Source: Ceratodon purpureus (lineage: Eukaryota > Streptophyta > Bryopsida > Pseudoditrichales > Ditrichaceae). From it: a stretch of DNA of 64,000 nucleotides. Shown piece after piece: positions 11,975-22,860 of this stretch. Location: the NCBI GenBank assembly GCA_014871385.1, contig CM026429.1, forward strand, positions 2,369,799-2,433,798, written 5' to 3'. The notes under the pieces are model-generated. The model made no database searches and was not told the DNA's origin. It was given only the letters and a program-made list of their open reading frames with translations. A program made the translations under genes and the position numbers. How positions within the stretch are numbered: the first letter of the stretch is position 1; each line of letters starts with the position of its first letter.

Positions 11975-13249
11975 TTAGACGTGTGGAATCATCTTGGCAT
12001 CAAACTTGCTGGCCGCAGCAGAGACGCCCTTGAAGAGGCGCTCGTCCAAGTCGTACTCCCACGTCCTGTGGGTGACGAGCAGAGCGCCAATGCGGCCGAT
12101 CTCATCGGACGACTTGGCAGCTGCGCCGCACCCACCCGTGCAAACAAACACTCGCGCTTCTGCTGTGCTTTTAGCACCATCCGCCGCGGCAATGTAAGGA
12201 TAGTTGTTGGCGGTGTAGGTGACGAAACACGACTTCCTGCTGAAGGACTTGAACGAGGTCTCAGGTAGCAGCTCGGCCAGTATCTCCTGGAGGAACTTTG
12301 TCTCAACTGGGCGGCCTTCGTCGCTATGAAACCACTCCAGGAAATCCGATGCTGACGATCTGCTGTAGGGCTTCCACTCCGTCCCACCGATCTTGACGCA
12401 CGTCTTGCCGTCCGGGTACAGAACGGGAGGGCACGCATAGATGGAGTGGAAGTAAGGGTGGCTCCGGAGACGCCAGATGATCGAGGGCATGCCTTTCAGC
12501 TTCTCCGCCTCGTCGACATCCACCTCCGCCAACAGGACCGACACCAGATACGTCGTGAGAGCTAGCGCGTCTTGCTCCGGCAGCAGGAGATTCGTGTAAG
12601 CGTCGGTGCAGAGGAGCACCTTCGCGGCTTCGAAAACCCGCCCCGTGTCTGTGACGATCCGCACGCCACCCTCGCCTGCTTCGACCTTGACAGCAGTCTC
12701 CGCTACTATCTCCGCGCCGTGCTTCGCAGCCACTTCCAACTGGGCTCTCACCATTTCCCTAGGATTCACGTAGCCGGCTCCTCCGGCCTCCATCACCCCG
12801 GCCTGTCGCTCCTCGAAGTGGAAGTATGGGAACCTCTTCCCGAGCTCATCTCCGCTCTCGATGAGCTCCACGGGCGCGCCATTCCGGCTTCCTGTATGGT
12901 AAGCCACTACCATGCTATCTCCATCTTCCTTGTAGAACGGCGTGACTCGCAGAGACCCAACTGGGTAATGAAACTTGACCCCGCTCTCCTCCTCGACGGC
13001 CTTGTAACTCGCAATCGAGCGCGCTGCTAGCTTCGCCCACACATCATCCTTGTCCACAATCCGCGTGAGACGCCCTTCATCGTAATGCGATGCGAACACC
13101 CCAGTGTGCGCCTTCCAGTCATGCGGCTCCCGGGGCCCAATTCCCAGCACAGATTGTGAGCTCAGAGAGAGGTGCCGGCATGCCGCTGAGCCGATCACTC
13201 CTAACCCTATCACTGCCACTTCAAACCTCCCGGCCCTCTCATGCTCCAT
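11975..13249 (-). CDS. FAD-dependent sarcosine/amine oxidase-like protein (DAO family), intronless
   Basis: A 424-residue single-exon protein. The N-terminus has the dinucleotide-binding fold motif VIGLGVIGSAACRHL with GxGxxG at residues 15-20. Later segments follow the monomeric sarcosine oxidase / pipecolate oxidase / MTOX group of the DAO family: ASHYDEGRLTRIVD where family members have SSHG..R.IR, and near the C-terminus KSCFVTYTANNYPYIA, whose Cys341 sits where the covalent-FAD cysteine of monomeric sarcosine oxidase lies. Such enzymes oxidise secondary or N-methylated amino acids with O2, giving H2O2. The C-terminus (MIPHV) is not a PTS1 peroxisomal signal. The ATG at 13249 is the only reasonable start. 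The substrate cannot be told. The sequence around SHYDEGRLTR reads more like bacterial or fungal relatives than the usual plant sarcosine oxidase, as far as I can recall. Confidence 0.85.
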   Translation of the reverse strand: MEHERAGRFEVAVIGLGVIGSAACRHLSLSSQSVLGIGPREPHDWKAHTGVFASHYDEGRLTRIVDKDDVWAKLAARSIASYKAVEEESGVKFHYPVGSLRVTPFYKEDGDSMVVAYHTGSRNGAPVELIESGDELGKRFPYFHFEERQAGVMEAGGAGYVNPREMVRAQLEVAAKHGAEIVAETAVKVEAGEGGVRIVTDTGRVFEAAKVLLCTDAYTNLLLPEQDALALTTYLVSVLLAEVDVDEAEKLKGMPSIIWRLRSHPYFHSIYACPPVLYPDGKTCVKIGGTEWKPYSRSSASDFLEWFHSDEGRPVETKFLQEILAELLPETSFKSFSRKSCFVTYTANNYPYIAAADGAKSTAEARVFVCTGGCGAAAKSSDEIGRIGALLVTHRTWEYDLDERLFKGVSAAASKFDAKMIPHV

Positions 13250-14958
13250 GCCTGGAATTGAAGCTCTGAATCAGGCGAGCAAATGAGGCTCTGAATCTCT
13301 GCTCACCATGTGCTAGGAATCGACATGACAGGCCGTGAAGAAAGATGCCACTAGCTACTGCTAATTTGTGATCTCTGTGAAAGCTGAATCTCTTGACATG
13401 AGATGGTAATGATCTAGATATGATAGCGCTCAACACAGAATTGCATTTGCCTACCGAATCTCATGTAACACCGCCTGAATTTCTCGGAGTGATACGTGTT
13501 CTCTGAAGAGATCGATTCTAGAGCTGGGATTCATTCTAGTGTTTCTACATCTGTCTTCCTGGGCTAGGAGAGGCAAGCAATGTGTCGCCACATGCACATG
13601 GAGTGTTGGTCCTGCATGATGTATCATACACCTTGAGATTGACTCCTTCCAGCACTGAGAGTCCGTTCGTTGTTTTGATGCTGTGGCTGTGAGGACGCCG
13701 TGGCCGCACAAAGGGCACTGGTGATGGCCCACCGTCTAGCCGGTTTGAGAATACCAGCGGACCACATAGATACGTCAACTTTGGCCTAACTTAAAAGCTT
13801 CGAGAATACAATGTTATTGCCGTCCAGAGTGAAAAACGTTGCAACATGTACTCCTCAATCGAGTTCAATAACCCTATGCAATCATACCATTCATTTGCAC
13901 ATGTTTTGTGTCTAAGAATTACAAGGTATGTTCTTGGCAATGAAATTAAAACACGAAGATAGCTGAAGTTCACCTAAAAATTTCACCAAAATTATATCTA
14001 CACCGTATTCACTGTGTAACCATTCCGAAACGAAATCAAACGATGTGAGGAGCGGGCGAAAGCTGATCGCATTCTAGCTTATCGTTCCAGGGTAACCATT
14101 CTTCCAGAAAATCCCCGGAAACCACAAGTCTACGCCAAAAAAACCATATGTAACAATACATACGACCTAACCCCAATGTTAGTTCAGGCCGCTCAAATTA
14201 GAGCACCTCTCGACGGTACCCACACAACCACAAGCAATGGAACTACGTGTAGACACTCAACGTAGAAACCTAACATTCAGATGCAACACAATTCCTCTAC
14301 CAGGCCAAAATTCCATCACCACGGCTACCTGTTCTCAGCTCACACAACATAGCTTCAGACACATAATTCGGGCTACAAAATAAATCATATTAACTGCACA
14401 ATGCACATGATGAGGTAAATAACTTTCCTTATATTCCTTTTCCATTTTTTGTACAAATGCTGGAATGTCTGTTTTGTTAATACAATACCCAACACGTACA
14501 TCCGCTCCATTGAGTCTTAGTACCGCTGTGAATGAAACTAAGTTTGAGTATTACGTCAAACATGTCGAAACACATTCGGTGTAAATGAATACTATCAGTG
14601 ACTCTTCACCTTATAAAAAAAAGAATCTCGTATTCCTCTCATCGACATCTTTGCGAAATTGTGCTATGCCCTAATTCGAAACAATGGAGCACTCTTGACA
14701 AGATATATGGTACACGACATCAACATATATATTCTAAACACTCTCTCAGGGTTTCTTTCTCTCAGTCAAGGGCCGATGGAATTAAGCTCATAACTAATCA
14801 TGTGCACAGCCAGTAATGGTGGCGTATGTTCTTCTGCTTCTAACTTAATTGACATCATTATGATTCACAGGATTGTACAAGGTTTCCCTTCAGAAACTAG
14901 GTCCTACAGAAGGTAACCGGAGCATATTTAACTCGGTGTATTTCGAGGATCCCTGCCT
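13250..14958. other. Intergenic: oxidase promoter and sugar-carrier 3' flank
   Basis: No supported gene. It holds the upstream region of the oxidase gene (start at 13,249) and the 3' flank of the sugar carrier (stop at 14,959). Short open frames show no recognisable protein features. No clear TATA box or repeat was found. Confidence 0.4.
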
Positions 14959-16539
14959 CTAGGTTGTCTTAGCAAGCAGTTTAGCCTCAATTTGCTCAAG
15001 AGTCAAACCCTTGGTCTCGGGCACGATGGTAACTATGAACGCGAGCGCAATGACGCTGATGATACCAAAAATGACAAAAGTGTAGGTGACGCCCACCAGC
15101 TGCTGCAACGGAGGAAATGCCAAGGCAACGATGGCGTTGGACCCGAAATTAATGAGGCTGGTCACACTGAGAGCACGCCCTCTCGTCCGGAGTGGGAAGA
15201 CCTCAGATACCATCAGCCAGGAGATTGGACCAAACGAGATTTGATAGCAGCCGACGTAGAGAAGCAGCGCAACCACGGCAAGGAACGGATCGCTCTTCAT
15301 GAGGGAGAAGTACACCGAGAGAATGACCAAGCTAGCAGTGAGCCCAGTCACCCCACCGATCAGCAGCGGACGGCGCCCGAGCTTGTCCACATAGAGCACC
15401 GCGACGATCGTCATAAAAAGCTTAAAAAAACCCAACAGCACCGCAACCTGGGTAGCGTCCGACGCAACAGAAAACCCCGCGCTCTGCAAAATTGGTGCCG
15501 CATAGTAGAGAACAGACGGCTGGCCAGTGAATTGCTGGAAGAAGACAAGCCCCCCGCCCACCAGGAGCGCCTTCATGTTCACCCCCTGAAACAACTCGGC
15601 GAAGCTGACATCCACACTCTCACCCTGACATGCGATGTACAATGCACGCCATGTCTCCTCAGTCTCATACTCCGCCATCTCCTTGGTGCACCGATTGGCA
15701 CCCTTGAGCCTCCTGTGCGCGATCGACGCGCGGTACTTGAGGTCATCCTCCACGCCCTTCCCCTGCACAGCTCTCAGAAGCAACCACCGCGGCGAAGGCG
15801 GCAGCCACCACATGCCAACACCCATGAGAGCGGCAATGGGCGCCGCGAATCCGAACATGAACCTCCAACCCCCGAGAGTGTCAATCTTGGCCCACCCAAC
15901 GAAGTACCCCAACAGCATCCCCGCGACAACCAGCGCCTCCTTCAGCGACACAAGCGTCCCTCGAATCTGACTCGGTGCCGTCTCGGCAATGTACATGGGC
16001 GCGGCGTGCATTGACAGCCCAATCCCAATTCCGAAAATTACCCTCCCAACGACGACCGTGGCGAGATTAGGAGCAAACGCAGCAACAAAAGCACCGCAAA
16101 TGTACATGATCGCCGCCATCATGAGCTCCTTCCTGCGCCCCAAGTAGTCCGCAATCTTAAACGCCAGAAACGACCCCACAAGCGCCCCGTACAACGACCC
16201 GCTCACCACCAACCCCGTCTCCAGCGACGTCAATTGGTACCAATCCGTCCCACTCAACCTCTCCGAGACGATCGACACTGCAGCGCCGGACGTCGCACCG
16301 ATGTCGTACCCATACAACGACCCCGCCACCGCTGGAAACAGAAACGGCAACGCCACAGACCCCCATGTGTACTCCTCGTCCTGACGCTCCCCGACCAGCA
16401 GCGGCTCCCGAGCTCCACCGTCTCGCTCCACATCCACGCCATTCCGCTTCGCACTCTGCACAACGCCAATCACCTCACTCTCACGCCCACCCTCCATCGC
16501 TCCGAACTCAACCTCCCCACTCCGCTCTCGCTCCCTCAT
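14959..16539 (-). CDS. MFS sugar transporter of the vacuolar glucose transporter / D-xylose-proton symporter-like group, intronless
   Basis: A 526-residue, 12-helix major facilitator. After a ~60-residue acidic cytosolic N-terminus, helix 1 reads LFPAVAGSLYGYDIGATS, as in Arabidopsis VGT1/VGT2 and the plastidic relative. Sugar-porter signatures in order: DYLGRRKE (131-138), PMYIAETAPSQIRG (181-194), WWLPPSPRWLLL (244-255), QQFTGQPSVLYY (335-346), DKLGRRPLL, and VPETKGLTLEQIEAK near the end. VGT proteins move glucose or related sugars into the vacuole by proton antiport; tonoplast location here is inferred from the group. Start: the ATG at 16539; the codon 9 bases upstream in frame is GTG, not ATG. 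Angiosperm homologues have many introns, so a single uninterrupted, GC-rich exon suggests a retrocopy or intron loss. No defects were seen. Confidence 0.9.
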   Translation of the reverse strand: MRERERSGEVEFGAMEGGRESEVIGVVQSAKRNGVDVERDGGAREPLLVGERQDEEYTWGSVALPFLFPAVAGSLYGYDIGATSGAAVSIVSERLSGTDWYQLTSLETGLVVSGSLYGALVGSFLAFKIADYLGRRKELMMAAIMYICGAFVAAFAPNLATVVVGRVIFGIGIGLSMHAAPMYIAETAPSQIRGTLVSLKEALVVAGMLLGYFVGWAKIDTLGGWRFMFGFAAPIAALMGVGMWWLPPSPRWLLLRAVQGKGVEDDLKYRASIAHRRLKGANRCTKEMAEYETEETWRALYIACQGESVDVSFAELFQGVNMKALLVGGGLVFFQQFTGQPSVLYYAAPILQSAGFSVASDATQVAVLLGFFKLFMTIVAVLYVDKLGRRPLLIGGVTGLTASLVILSVYFSLMKSDPFLAVVALLLYVGCYQISFGPISWLMVSEVFPLRTRGRALSVTSLINFGSNAIVALAFPPLQQLVGVTYTFVIFGIISVIALAFIVTIVPETKGLTLEQIEAKLLAKTT

Positions 16540-16799
16540 CACCTCCACCTAATAACCACCATCCCCATCCCAACAGTCAAACCCCGCCACCATTCACGCC
16601 CAACATAATTGCATGTCGCCCAGTTCCTGCTCCAGAATTCCGCTTTCGGAAACTACTCGTCAACGACTCATCCTAACATACCAGGGCACTGTGGGCCATC
16701 CCAACGTGAAAACTAGACGAAAATATAAGAAACTAGGAGATTAAGAACTGATAGGGGAGAATGTTGCATCAAAGGTGCTAACTTAAGACCACGAAAATG

Positions 16800-18010
16800 A
16801 GGAGACAGAAGATGAGAAGCGTGGTGGTCGCCCCTGGGGCCACGAGCATGGCAAAGGAGACCAATTACTTGATCGTGATGCGCAAGGCACGCGGATCATG
16901 ATGATTGTTGCAGCCTGTGGAAGAAACCGGTCGCCCCGAGATGCAACAAAAAGATGCACCCTGCAGGCGATGCTGCCACGGTGATGCTTCTATTGAGAAA
17001 GTGAGAAAAGGAAACCTGTCCACTGCTCACTGTCATGTGCAGTGTTGAGGAATCCATTCAACTGCGGCGTGCTTTCAATTGCTCCGCTTGTGAGTCCCCG
17101 TGTGAGTCCGTGGATTCGGTGGAAGGGAGAGCACGGGGTTCCTTGATGTTTGAGTGTCGTGGCTGGCTCTTGTGATGGTCTCTACAAGATGATCATCGTA
17201 GATTATTACTATTAATCGGAAGTTGTAGAATAGAGTACCGTAATTCTGGCCCAAAGAGGTGCAGGAATCAAGCGTCTGGTAGATGCTAGAGGGAGGAATG
17301 ATGCAACGAAAAGATGCACATGTGGTATGAAGGTGGTGGAGAAGGGCTTCTGTACATGGGAGTGAGAAAGTGGAATGGAAATTTGGTGAGTAGGATACTG
17401 TTCACTGTTGAGTGGAGTCTGTAAATCCATTCCAGGGCTTTGTTTTGTGAGTTTCTAAGTTATTGAGTGCAATGTGTGAATCCATTCGAGAGCTTTGATT
17501 GTGACTCCTTCGTTGGGAAGCGAGAGTCTATGGTTTTCCTTGATGTGAGGAGATTTGTGAGTTGGAGTGTCGTGGCAGGCTCTTGAGATGTTGTTTTGCA
17601 TGGTTTTTGATCGGAATTGGTAGATACCGTAACTCTGGCTCCAAGATGGGCGTAGATCAAGATTTTAATAGATTTGAGGGGAAATTGTCGCCCTGATGTA
17701 CAATGAGAAGATGCAAAAAGATGCAAAAGTGTTGCAATTTTGTTTTGTAAAAGTGATGCAAAAGGACTTGTCATATGAGTGGGAAAGTGAACTCCATTTA
17801 ATTGCGCCGTGATTCCGAAATTTGCTTTGGTAGTGATCGGTCTATGGTTTCTGTTTCCAATACCTTGAGTAGCTGTGAACAGTATATGGGTTCTGTTTTA
17901 TAGCGTTGCTTGTGATCAGGCTATGGATTCTGTGGAAGGGGAAGGTTGTGGGAATATCAGTTTTCCTTGATGTTGGGAGATATGGATGTTGGAGGTGTCG
18001 TGGCTCACTA
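16800..18010. repeat. Degenerate ~400-bp tandem repeat, about three units
   Basis: Landmarks recur in the same order. TGTCGTGGC followed by a (G)GCTCTTG-like stretch occurs near 17,156 and 17,568 with a weaker copy near 17,997 (spacing about 410-430). A GATGCA(A/C) motif with AAAAGATGCA context occurs near 16,949, 17,311 and 17,707. 'Accgtaa-tctggc' and 'ggattc-gtggaagg' also recur. The copies are clearly diverged. The array lies directly upstream of the sugar carrier start (16,539, minus strand), hence in or near its promoter. No coding potential. Confidence 0.6.
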
Positions 18011-18916
18011 GGGCTTGTGATATCTTTACAAAGGTGATAATGGTTTTTAGAACTTGTCCTTTATCTGATGGATCTGTTTGAGGCGACATAACGGAATTGT
18101 GTTCAATGGGAAAAAAAGAGCATTAGGTGTTTTGTTTTATCATTTTGCTTGAATTTATGTGAATATGTAGAAAAGGATATCAACAGTTTACAATAAACCA
18201 AAATGATTGGAATATAAAAGACAATCTATAATGAAATAACCTTAAAATTTTAAATATTATATTATATTTTCACTAGAATTATACTTCTAGAAGCTTTATA
18301 TATGAGATGTTTTTCAATAGAAAGAGCTTTGGATTTGTAATACTTTTTCTAAACTAATCCTATCAATCATGACATGATAATCTTATTTAATGCTTCGATG
18401 ATTAAATTTGACATTAAGATTGAAGAAAAGCTGTTTTCACACAAAATAGAGCTTCATATTAAATTCTTCACAACCAAATAGTGAACTCAAAACACTGTGT
18501 TCCAGTGAAGTTACATAACTTCCTGGAAGCTAACCCTGCCTATAAAACCACAGATTGGATCATCCTGTCTAGATCCCTAGCTGCCTCCGGACATGAGTTT
18601 TCCTGCTCAACACATCCCATAAACATTGATTCAGTATCCTGTTCCACTCACAGCATTCTCTAATCCAACTACAAGTTGTCATTCATACACACGACCAAAC
18701 TCATATCAATAGTGCACAGCAGCAAAACAACATTCAGGAGCTGCAGCTGGCATAATGTTAGCTGCAGCTCCATGAATGAAACAAAATATCCCCGGATCAA
18801 TACAGCAAACACACACCAATAAAATCTGCTCTAAGTTAATTATATAGCCAAGATCGTTGGCACAAAGAGAAACAATGACTTGCAATGTAAATTTCAGTGA
18901 AAGAAAGGGATTAAGA
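18011..18916. other. AT-rich intergenic region; possible last exon of the lipid-transfer-like gene
   Basis: No clear gene. If the GTGAGT donor at 18,921-18,916 of the adjacent gene is used, an acceptor such as TGCAG near 18,758 would add a short in-frame tail of roughly 18 residues ending in a stop near 18,706. This is speculative. The rest is AT-rich flank. Confidence 0.3.
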
Positions 18917-19267
18917 TTACTCACCAGCACAGGTCTGTCCCTTCTGGTATTGCCCAGACAGCTGACACTTCGCCGGCAGGTTGAGAGCCAACTGCAGCTC
19001 GGTGCCAGTCAATCCTTGGCCGGTGTAGAGCTTCACTCCCTTCACAGCCTCGCACCAGGGCTGCAAACTGGAAGTCGGAGTCTTCAGGTTGAAGTTGTTC
19101 TGCACTTCAATGCAGCAGAGCTTCGACGGAACGGACCCTCCGTCAAGCACGTACGCCGCACAGTTCAAAGGCACCTGAGCGGGGCACGCTGCATGCACCG
19201 AGCCGGCGAGTAGAAACACCATCGCCATAGCGACAAGCAGAGCTCCAGAAGAAGCCATCTTCACCAT
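18917..19267 (-). CDS. Secreted non-specific lipid-transfer-like protein (seven-cysteine variant)
   Basis: A 116-residue protein starting MVKMASSGALLVAMAMV; a hydrophobic signal peptide probably ends at SVHA, followed by ACPAQ. The mature part follows the plant eight-cysteine (nsLTP/2S albumin/AAI) pattern: C-7-C-14-CC-19-C-28-C-11-C, with the characteristic ALNLPAKC before the seventh position. The CxC pair is CEA, so cysteine 6 is alanine and only seven cysteines remain. Family members carry lipids or act in cuticle and defence in the apoplast. The last codons GCT GGT GAG TAA contain GTGAGT, a consensus donor at the position where many nsLTP genes have an intron just after the last cysteine, so the true C-terminus may differ by a few to about 18 residues. 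Confidence 0.7.
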   Translation of the reverse strand: MVKMASSGALLVAMAMVFLLAGSVHAACPAQVPLNCAAYVLDGGSVPSKLCCIEVQNNFNLKTPTSSLQPWCEAVKGVKLYTGQGLTGTELQLALNLPAKCQLSGQYQKGQTCAGE

Positions 19268-19363
19268 CGCTATGGCTGTCGTGAGTGCACAAATGCTATC
19301 TACAACTTGAATCAGGTGCTTCGAAGATAAATGCTACTGTTGGAAGTTGTTGCTTGGCACTCA

Positions 19364-19370
19364 TTATATA
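19364..19370 (-). promoter_or_regulatory. TATA box of the lipid-transfer-like gene
   Basis: On the minus strand the sequence TATATAA lies about 100 bases upstream of the ATG at 19,267, a fitting distance for a TATA box with a short leader. It is the only such motif in the proximal upstream region. Confidence 0.55.
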
Positions 19371-19559
19371 GACATTTGAGTTTGGAATCAAGCGATGGAG
19401 ATTCCTCGTTGTTTACCAACCAGTAGACTTCGCCTGTAGGTCTATCTGACATAGATCACTCCGACATGAAACTGACAAGTGAGAGAATATAGATGCCAGA
19501 CTCCGTACTCCAGTAGTTTGAATCTGTCAACTTGGCAATCCAGAGGAGAATCGAGATCA

Positions 19560-20460
19560 AAAAAATATCAAAAGGATATGAGCCAAAATTTATAAAAATA
19601 ACATGTCAAAATAACATTAAGATGATGCTAAAATGGTATGAAAATGACAAAGAAATGATATAAGTTATTGTGATATCAAAATGGCATAGAAAGCTGTCAT
19701 TTTATTGTTGCTCCAAACTCATTTTGATGTCATTTTGATTTGAGTCATCATCATATTCTTCTAAAATCTTGCATTGTTTTAATGATAAGCTGATGTTAAC
19801 ATTATTTTTTCTTAATGTTGATTTCAAAGGTGTGAGTATTGTCGAGTTCCCTTATGTCTTGCACAATCTGGGCTTCTGTGTTGTTGTCAGCTGTGACTGT
19901 GAGATTATCATCATGAGTCTTCATGAAGTCTGCCACCTCTGCTGCCATTCTATGCAGCTACACATGTTCGATCTCGTGAAGCCTCTGTCCTTTCAGACTG
20001 TGAAGGCTGTGAAACTCTGTGCTTGAGAGGCTGTCAATCAGTACACTCTTCCAACGTGATTTTCATGTCATCCCCAATGTCAACTTGACTTCAAAATAAC
20101 TACCGTAGCTTACTAGCAGCTTCGAGCTAACACCGGCGAATATTTAATTATTTTGGAAAAATGATGTTCGTCTCTTGGAAATTGAATTTCTCAATTTTTG
20201 TTTTTTAGCCCAAAATCAGTAAAAATGACCTTAAATGGCTTAGAACCAACAAAATATTGCAAAAACTAATTTATTCTAATTTTGTTTTTTTGACTTCATA
20301 ATTTTCTAATTTTTGTGTTCTCTTTTTTTAGAATTATTTTTGGACGAAGCTGCTAGTAATTAATTGTAAGCTACGGTAGTCACCAAATCACAATTAACTC
20401 TCATATCATTTTGATGTCATCCTTGCATCAAATACACACCAAAATGACATAGGATAAGTT
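19560..20460. repeat. Low-complexity region rich in ATGTCATTTTG / CAAAATGACAT motifs
   Basis: Variants of 'aaaatgacat' and its reverse complement recur on both sides of the foldback element at 20,099-20,380, for example near 19,610-19,760 and 20,400-20,460. This looks like the inside or subterminal region of an older element into which the foldback inserted. No coding potential. Confidence 0.35.
20099..20380. mobile_element. Foldback element (MITE-like), 282 bp
   Basis: The two ends form an inverted repeat. The left arm begins ACTACCGTAGCTTAC and continues TAGCAGCTTCG; the right arm read in reverse begins ACTACCGTAGCTTAC and continues, after a short insertion, TAGCAGCTTCG. The interior is AT-rich and non-coding. 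A target duplication could not be identified with confidence, so the superfamily is not assigned. Confidence 0.65.
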
Positions 20461-20469
20461 GCGTTTCAA

Positions 20470-20870
20470 AATTTTGAAGTGTAACTTTCAAGTAACATCT
20501 ACATGATTTTACACATTGTGTGTTATGTAAAAGTTACATGAATATTACACTTGTAACTTTCATGTGTGCTTTCCATGGTAATTATCATATAAATGTTTTG
20601 AGAATAAATGTAACAAAATTTTAGGTATATTTTATATAATTTCTACATGATCTTTATGTAGATGTTTTATAAAAACAGTTGTAATATCGTGACATGAAAT
20701 TTATCTGGATGTTTAAAAGGCAATTGACTTATAAATGTTACAAGAATTTCATGTAGAAGTTATATGATAGTATAATTTACATGTTTGTTACATGCTTGTT
20801 GTAAATTTAAGATATACTTTCTTATATAAATTCCATATAACATGTACATTACAACTTCTCATTAATAAAT
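20470..20870. repeat. Imperfect short repeats around TTACATG / CATGTAA
   Basis: Many variants of 'acatgtaac', 'gttacatg' and 'atgtaaaagttacatg' occur in both orientations across about 400 bp, giving an internally self-similar AT-rich block. No coding potential or clear period. Confidence 0.4.
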
Positions 20871-21331
20871 AATGAAAATAATAATTCATAGAATGATGGC
20901 CTTTTGTGATAATAATAGTAACTACATTATACAGAACAAGGCTTTATTCACTAACACTATGAACAAGCATCTTTCGCCTTCAACTCAAAAACTTAGAGAG
21001 GGCTGCGGGCAGCTTGAAATCATACTAGGAAAAATTTGAACATGGCGGTTTGGATTCAATCATTTCTCACAAATCTATATAATTTGGTTGTCAACCTGCT
21101 GGTACTTATGAGGCCAAAACTATACTACTGCAATATGCTAATTAAACAACATGATTCTCACCTAGCATCTGCATAATACTATGAAGGTTATGAATTGTCA
21201 TTGCAAAGGAGGAATTGCTCTGAACTAGAGAATCATAACCAACAGCCTATTGTAAGTACTTCTAATTAAACGGTGGACATGTATTAGATAGAGTTACAAC
21301 ATGCTTTAGCCATTGCATACAATATAAAACT

Positions 21332-22860
21332 TTGGCGCTTTTGCATATCAAATTCCACATCACCAAATCACCAATAGACATGACGTTCAATCACAAAAGA
21401 ACTTCTTATCTTCTCGTGGGAGGTGAAACTCCTATGCCCCCTTTGGCCCCTCTGCCGCGAGAAGGCGATGTGGGACTTGACAAGGCAGAACCCTTGCGTG
21501 GAACTCTCGAAGCTCCATCCCACTTTCTCTGCATTCCGGCCTTCCACCTACACACTCCAGTATGCCGTGTTTCTTTTCTACTTGCACAACTAGCTCCCCG
21601 ATGCCTTCTTCACAAATTCCATCTTCAAGTCCTCTTCCAAAATCTACACTGCTCACCATCACTTTTCTTATCAGAAAAAGAACATTTGCCTTGCAAGCAC
21701 ACGCACAAAGTAGGGCAACGAGAACAGACGGTCCTCGTCTCTCTCATATGCCATCAAATTCACAAATTAAGGCTAGGGAATGCCAATCAATCCTTGTAAA
21801 TTAATGCACGTTGCATTAATCAAATTTGAATTTAGAAATTTATGCTATACCTTGGTGATACCTACCACATTCGTAAGTACAATCAAACACTCAATTTTCA
21901 AAAAAATCAAAAATTTAAAGTTGAGTACATACTAGACTTAGCAAGCTTCATTTTGTTGATTAAGCTTAAAAGAAGTAAAATAAACACCACTTACAAAATG
22001 AATGTTGTAGCCCTAATAATGTAAACCACTTGCATTGTAAAAAAGAACAAATTGTAGAATGAAGGGACGAATGAACAATGTACATATTTGTTTCCATCAT
22101 AATCAAAAACAATTATATGCGAGCATTGCTCGCATAATTAGAAATCTCGCAATTATCTCTACCATCAATGTTTTATTCAAACTCTTTGGGCTCTACGACT
22201 TGAATTTGTAGCATGTCACCAAGAAACCCTAATACTATCCCCATGCGATTTTGAATTTCTACTCAATTCTTTGTGGTGTCGTACAAGTCCATTATGTCAT
22301 TCTTCATTGCAAGTCCCAAATGCATCACATCCATTATAAAACAATATATTTAAAAAGTGAAAAAAAAAACTTTTGTAAAGAAATTAAAAAATACAAAAAT
22401 AAAGATACTTACACCATACAAGAAAAAACCCGCTTGTTCTAAGGTTATTTTAACTGTTGCATTCGCTAAATAAGTCGCACCATAAAATAACTTTGCTAGT
22501 GCTTCATGCACTACATTGGTTCCAAACAGATCGGCATGGTGATCATCGCCATATCCAATCTGCCACCTCTCTCCACGCCTAGCAACTGCCAACCTCAACT
22601 TTCGAGTTATTACCTCCTCATCCGTTGCATTGGGTGGTAGCTAAGGGCATTCCAATATTCTCCACATTTTTTTTGAGGACCCTGAAGAACCTTGCTCCTC
22701 CGGATTCTCACATAGTTAAACACCTTTGCCATCAACGCACCTCCATTTATGTAAGCACGTTCTAATTCAATACCTTCTTCTTCTTCAATAATGTTGAAAT
22801 ATGCTTTCACGGCTTTGTAAGTTGTGATTGCTCTGGATATAGTTTAACTGGTGTCAAATC
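21332..22860 (-). other. Degenerate coding-like stretch, unrecognised
   Basis: Several open pieces on the minus strand have protein-like composition, for example about 21,432-21,662 (GRGLEDGICEEGIGEL...) and 22,350-22,598 (GDDHHADLFGTNVVHEALAK...) and 22,610-22,810 (FNIIEEEEGIELERAYINGG). They are interrupted and no single model joins them. I do not recognise a family. A decayed transposon-borne gene is a reasonable guess but is not shown by the sequence. Confidence 0.25.

Noticed and set aside
14992-16014. 340-codon plus-strand open frame opposite the sugar carrier
   Set aside because: Shadow of the GC-rich minus-strand gene; composition is anti-sense-like and no domain is present.
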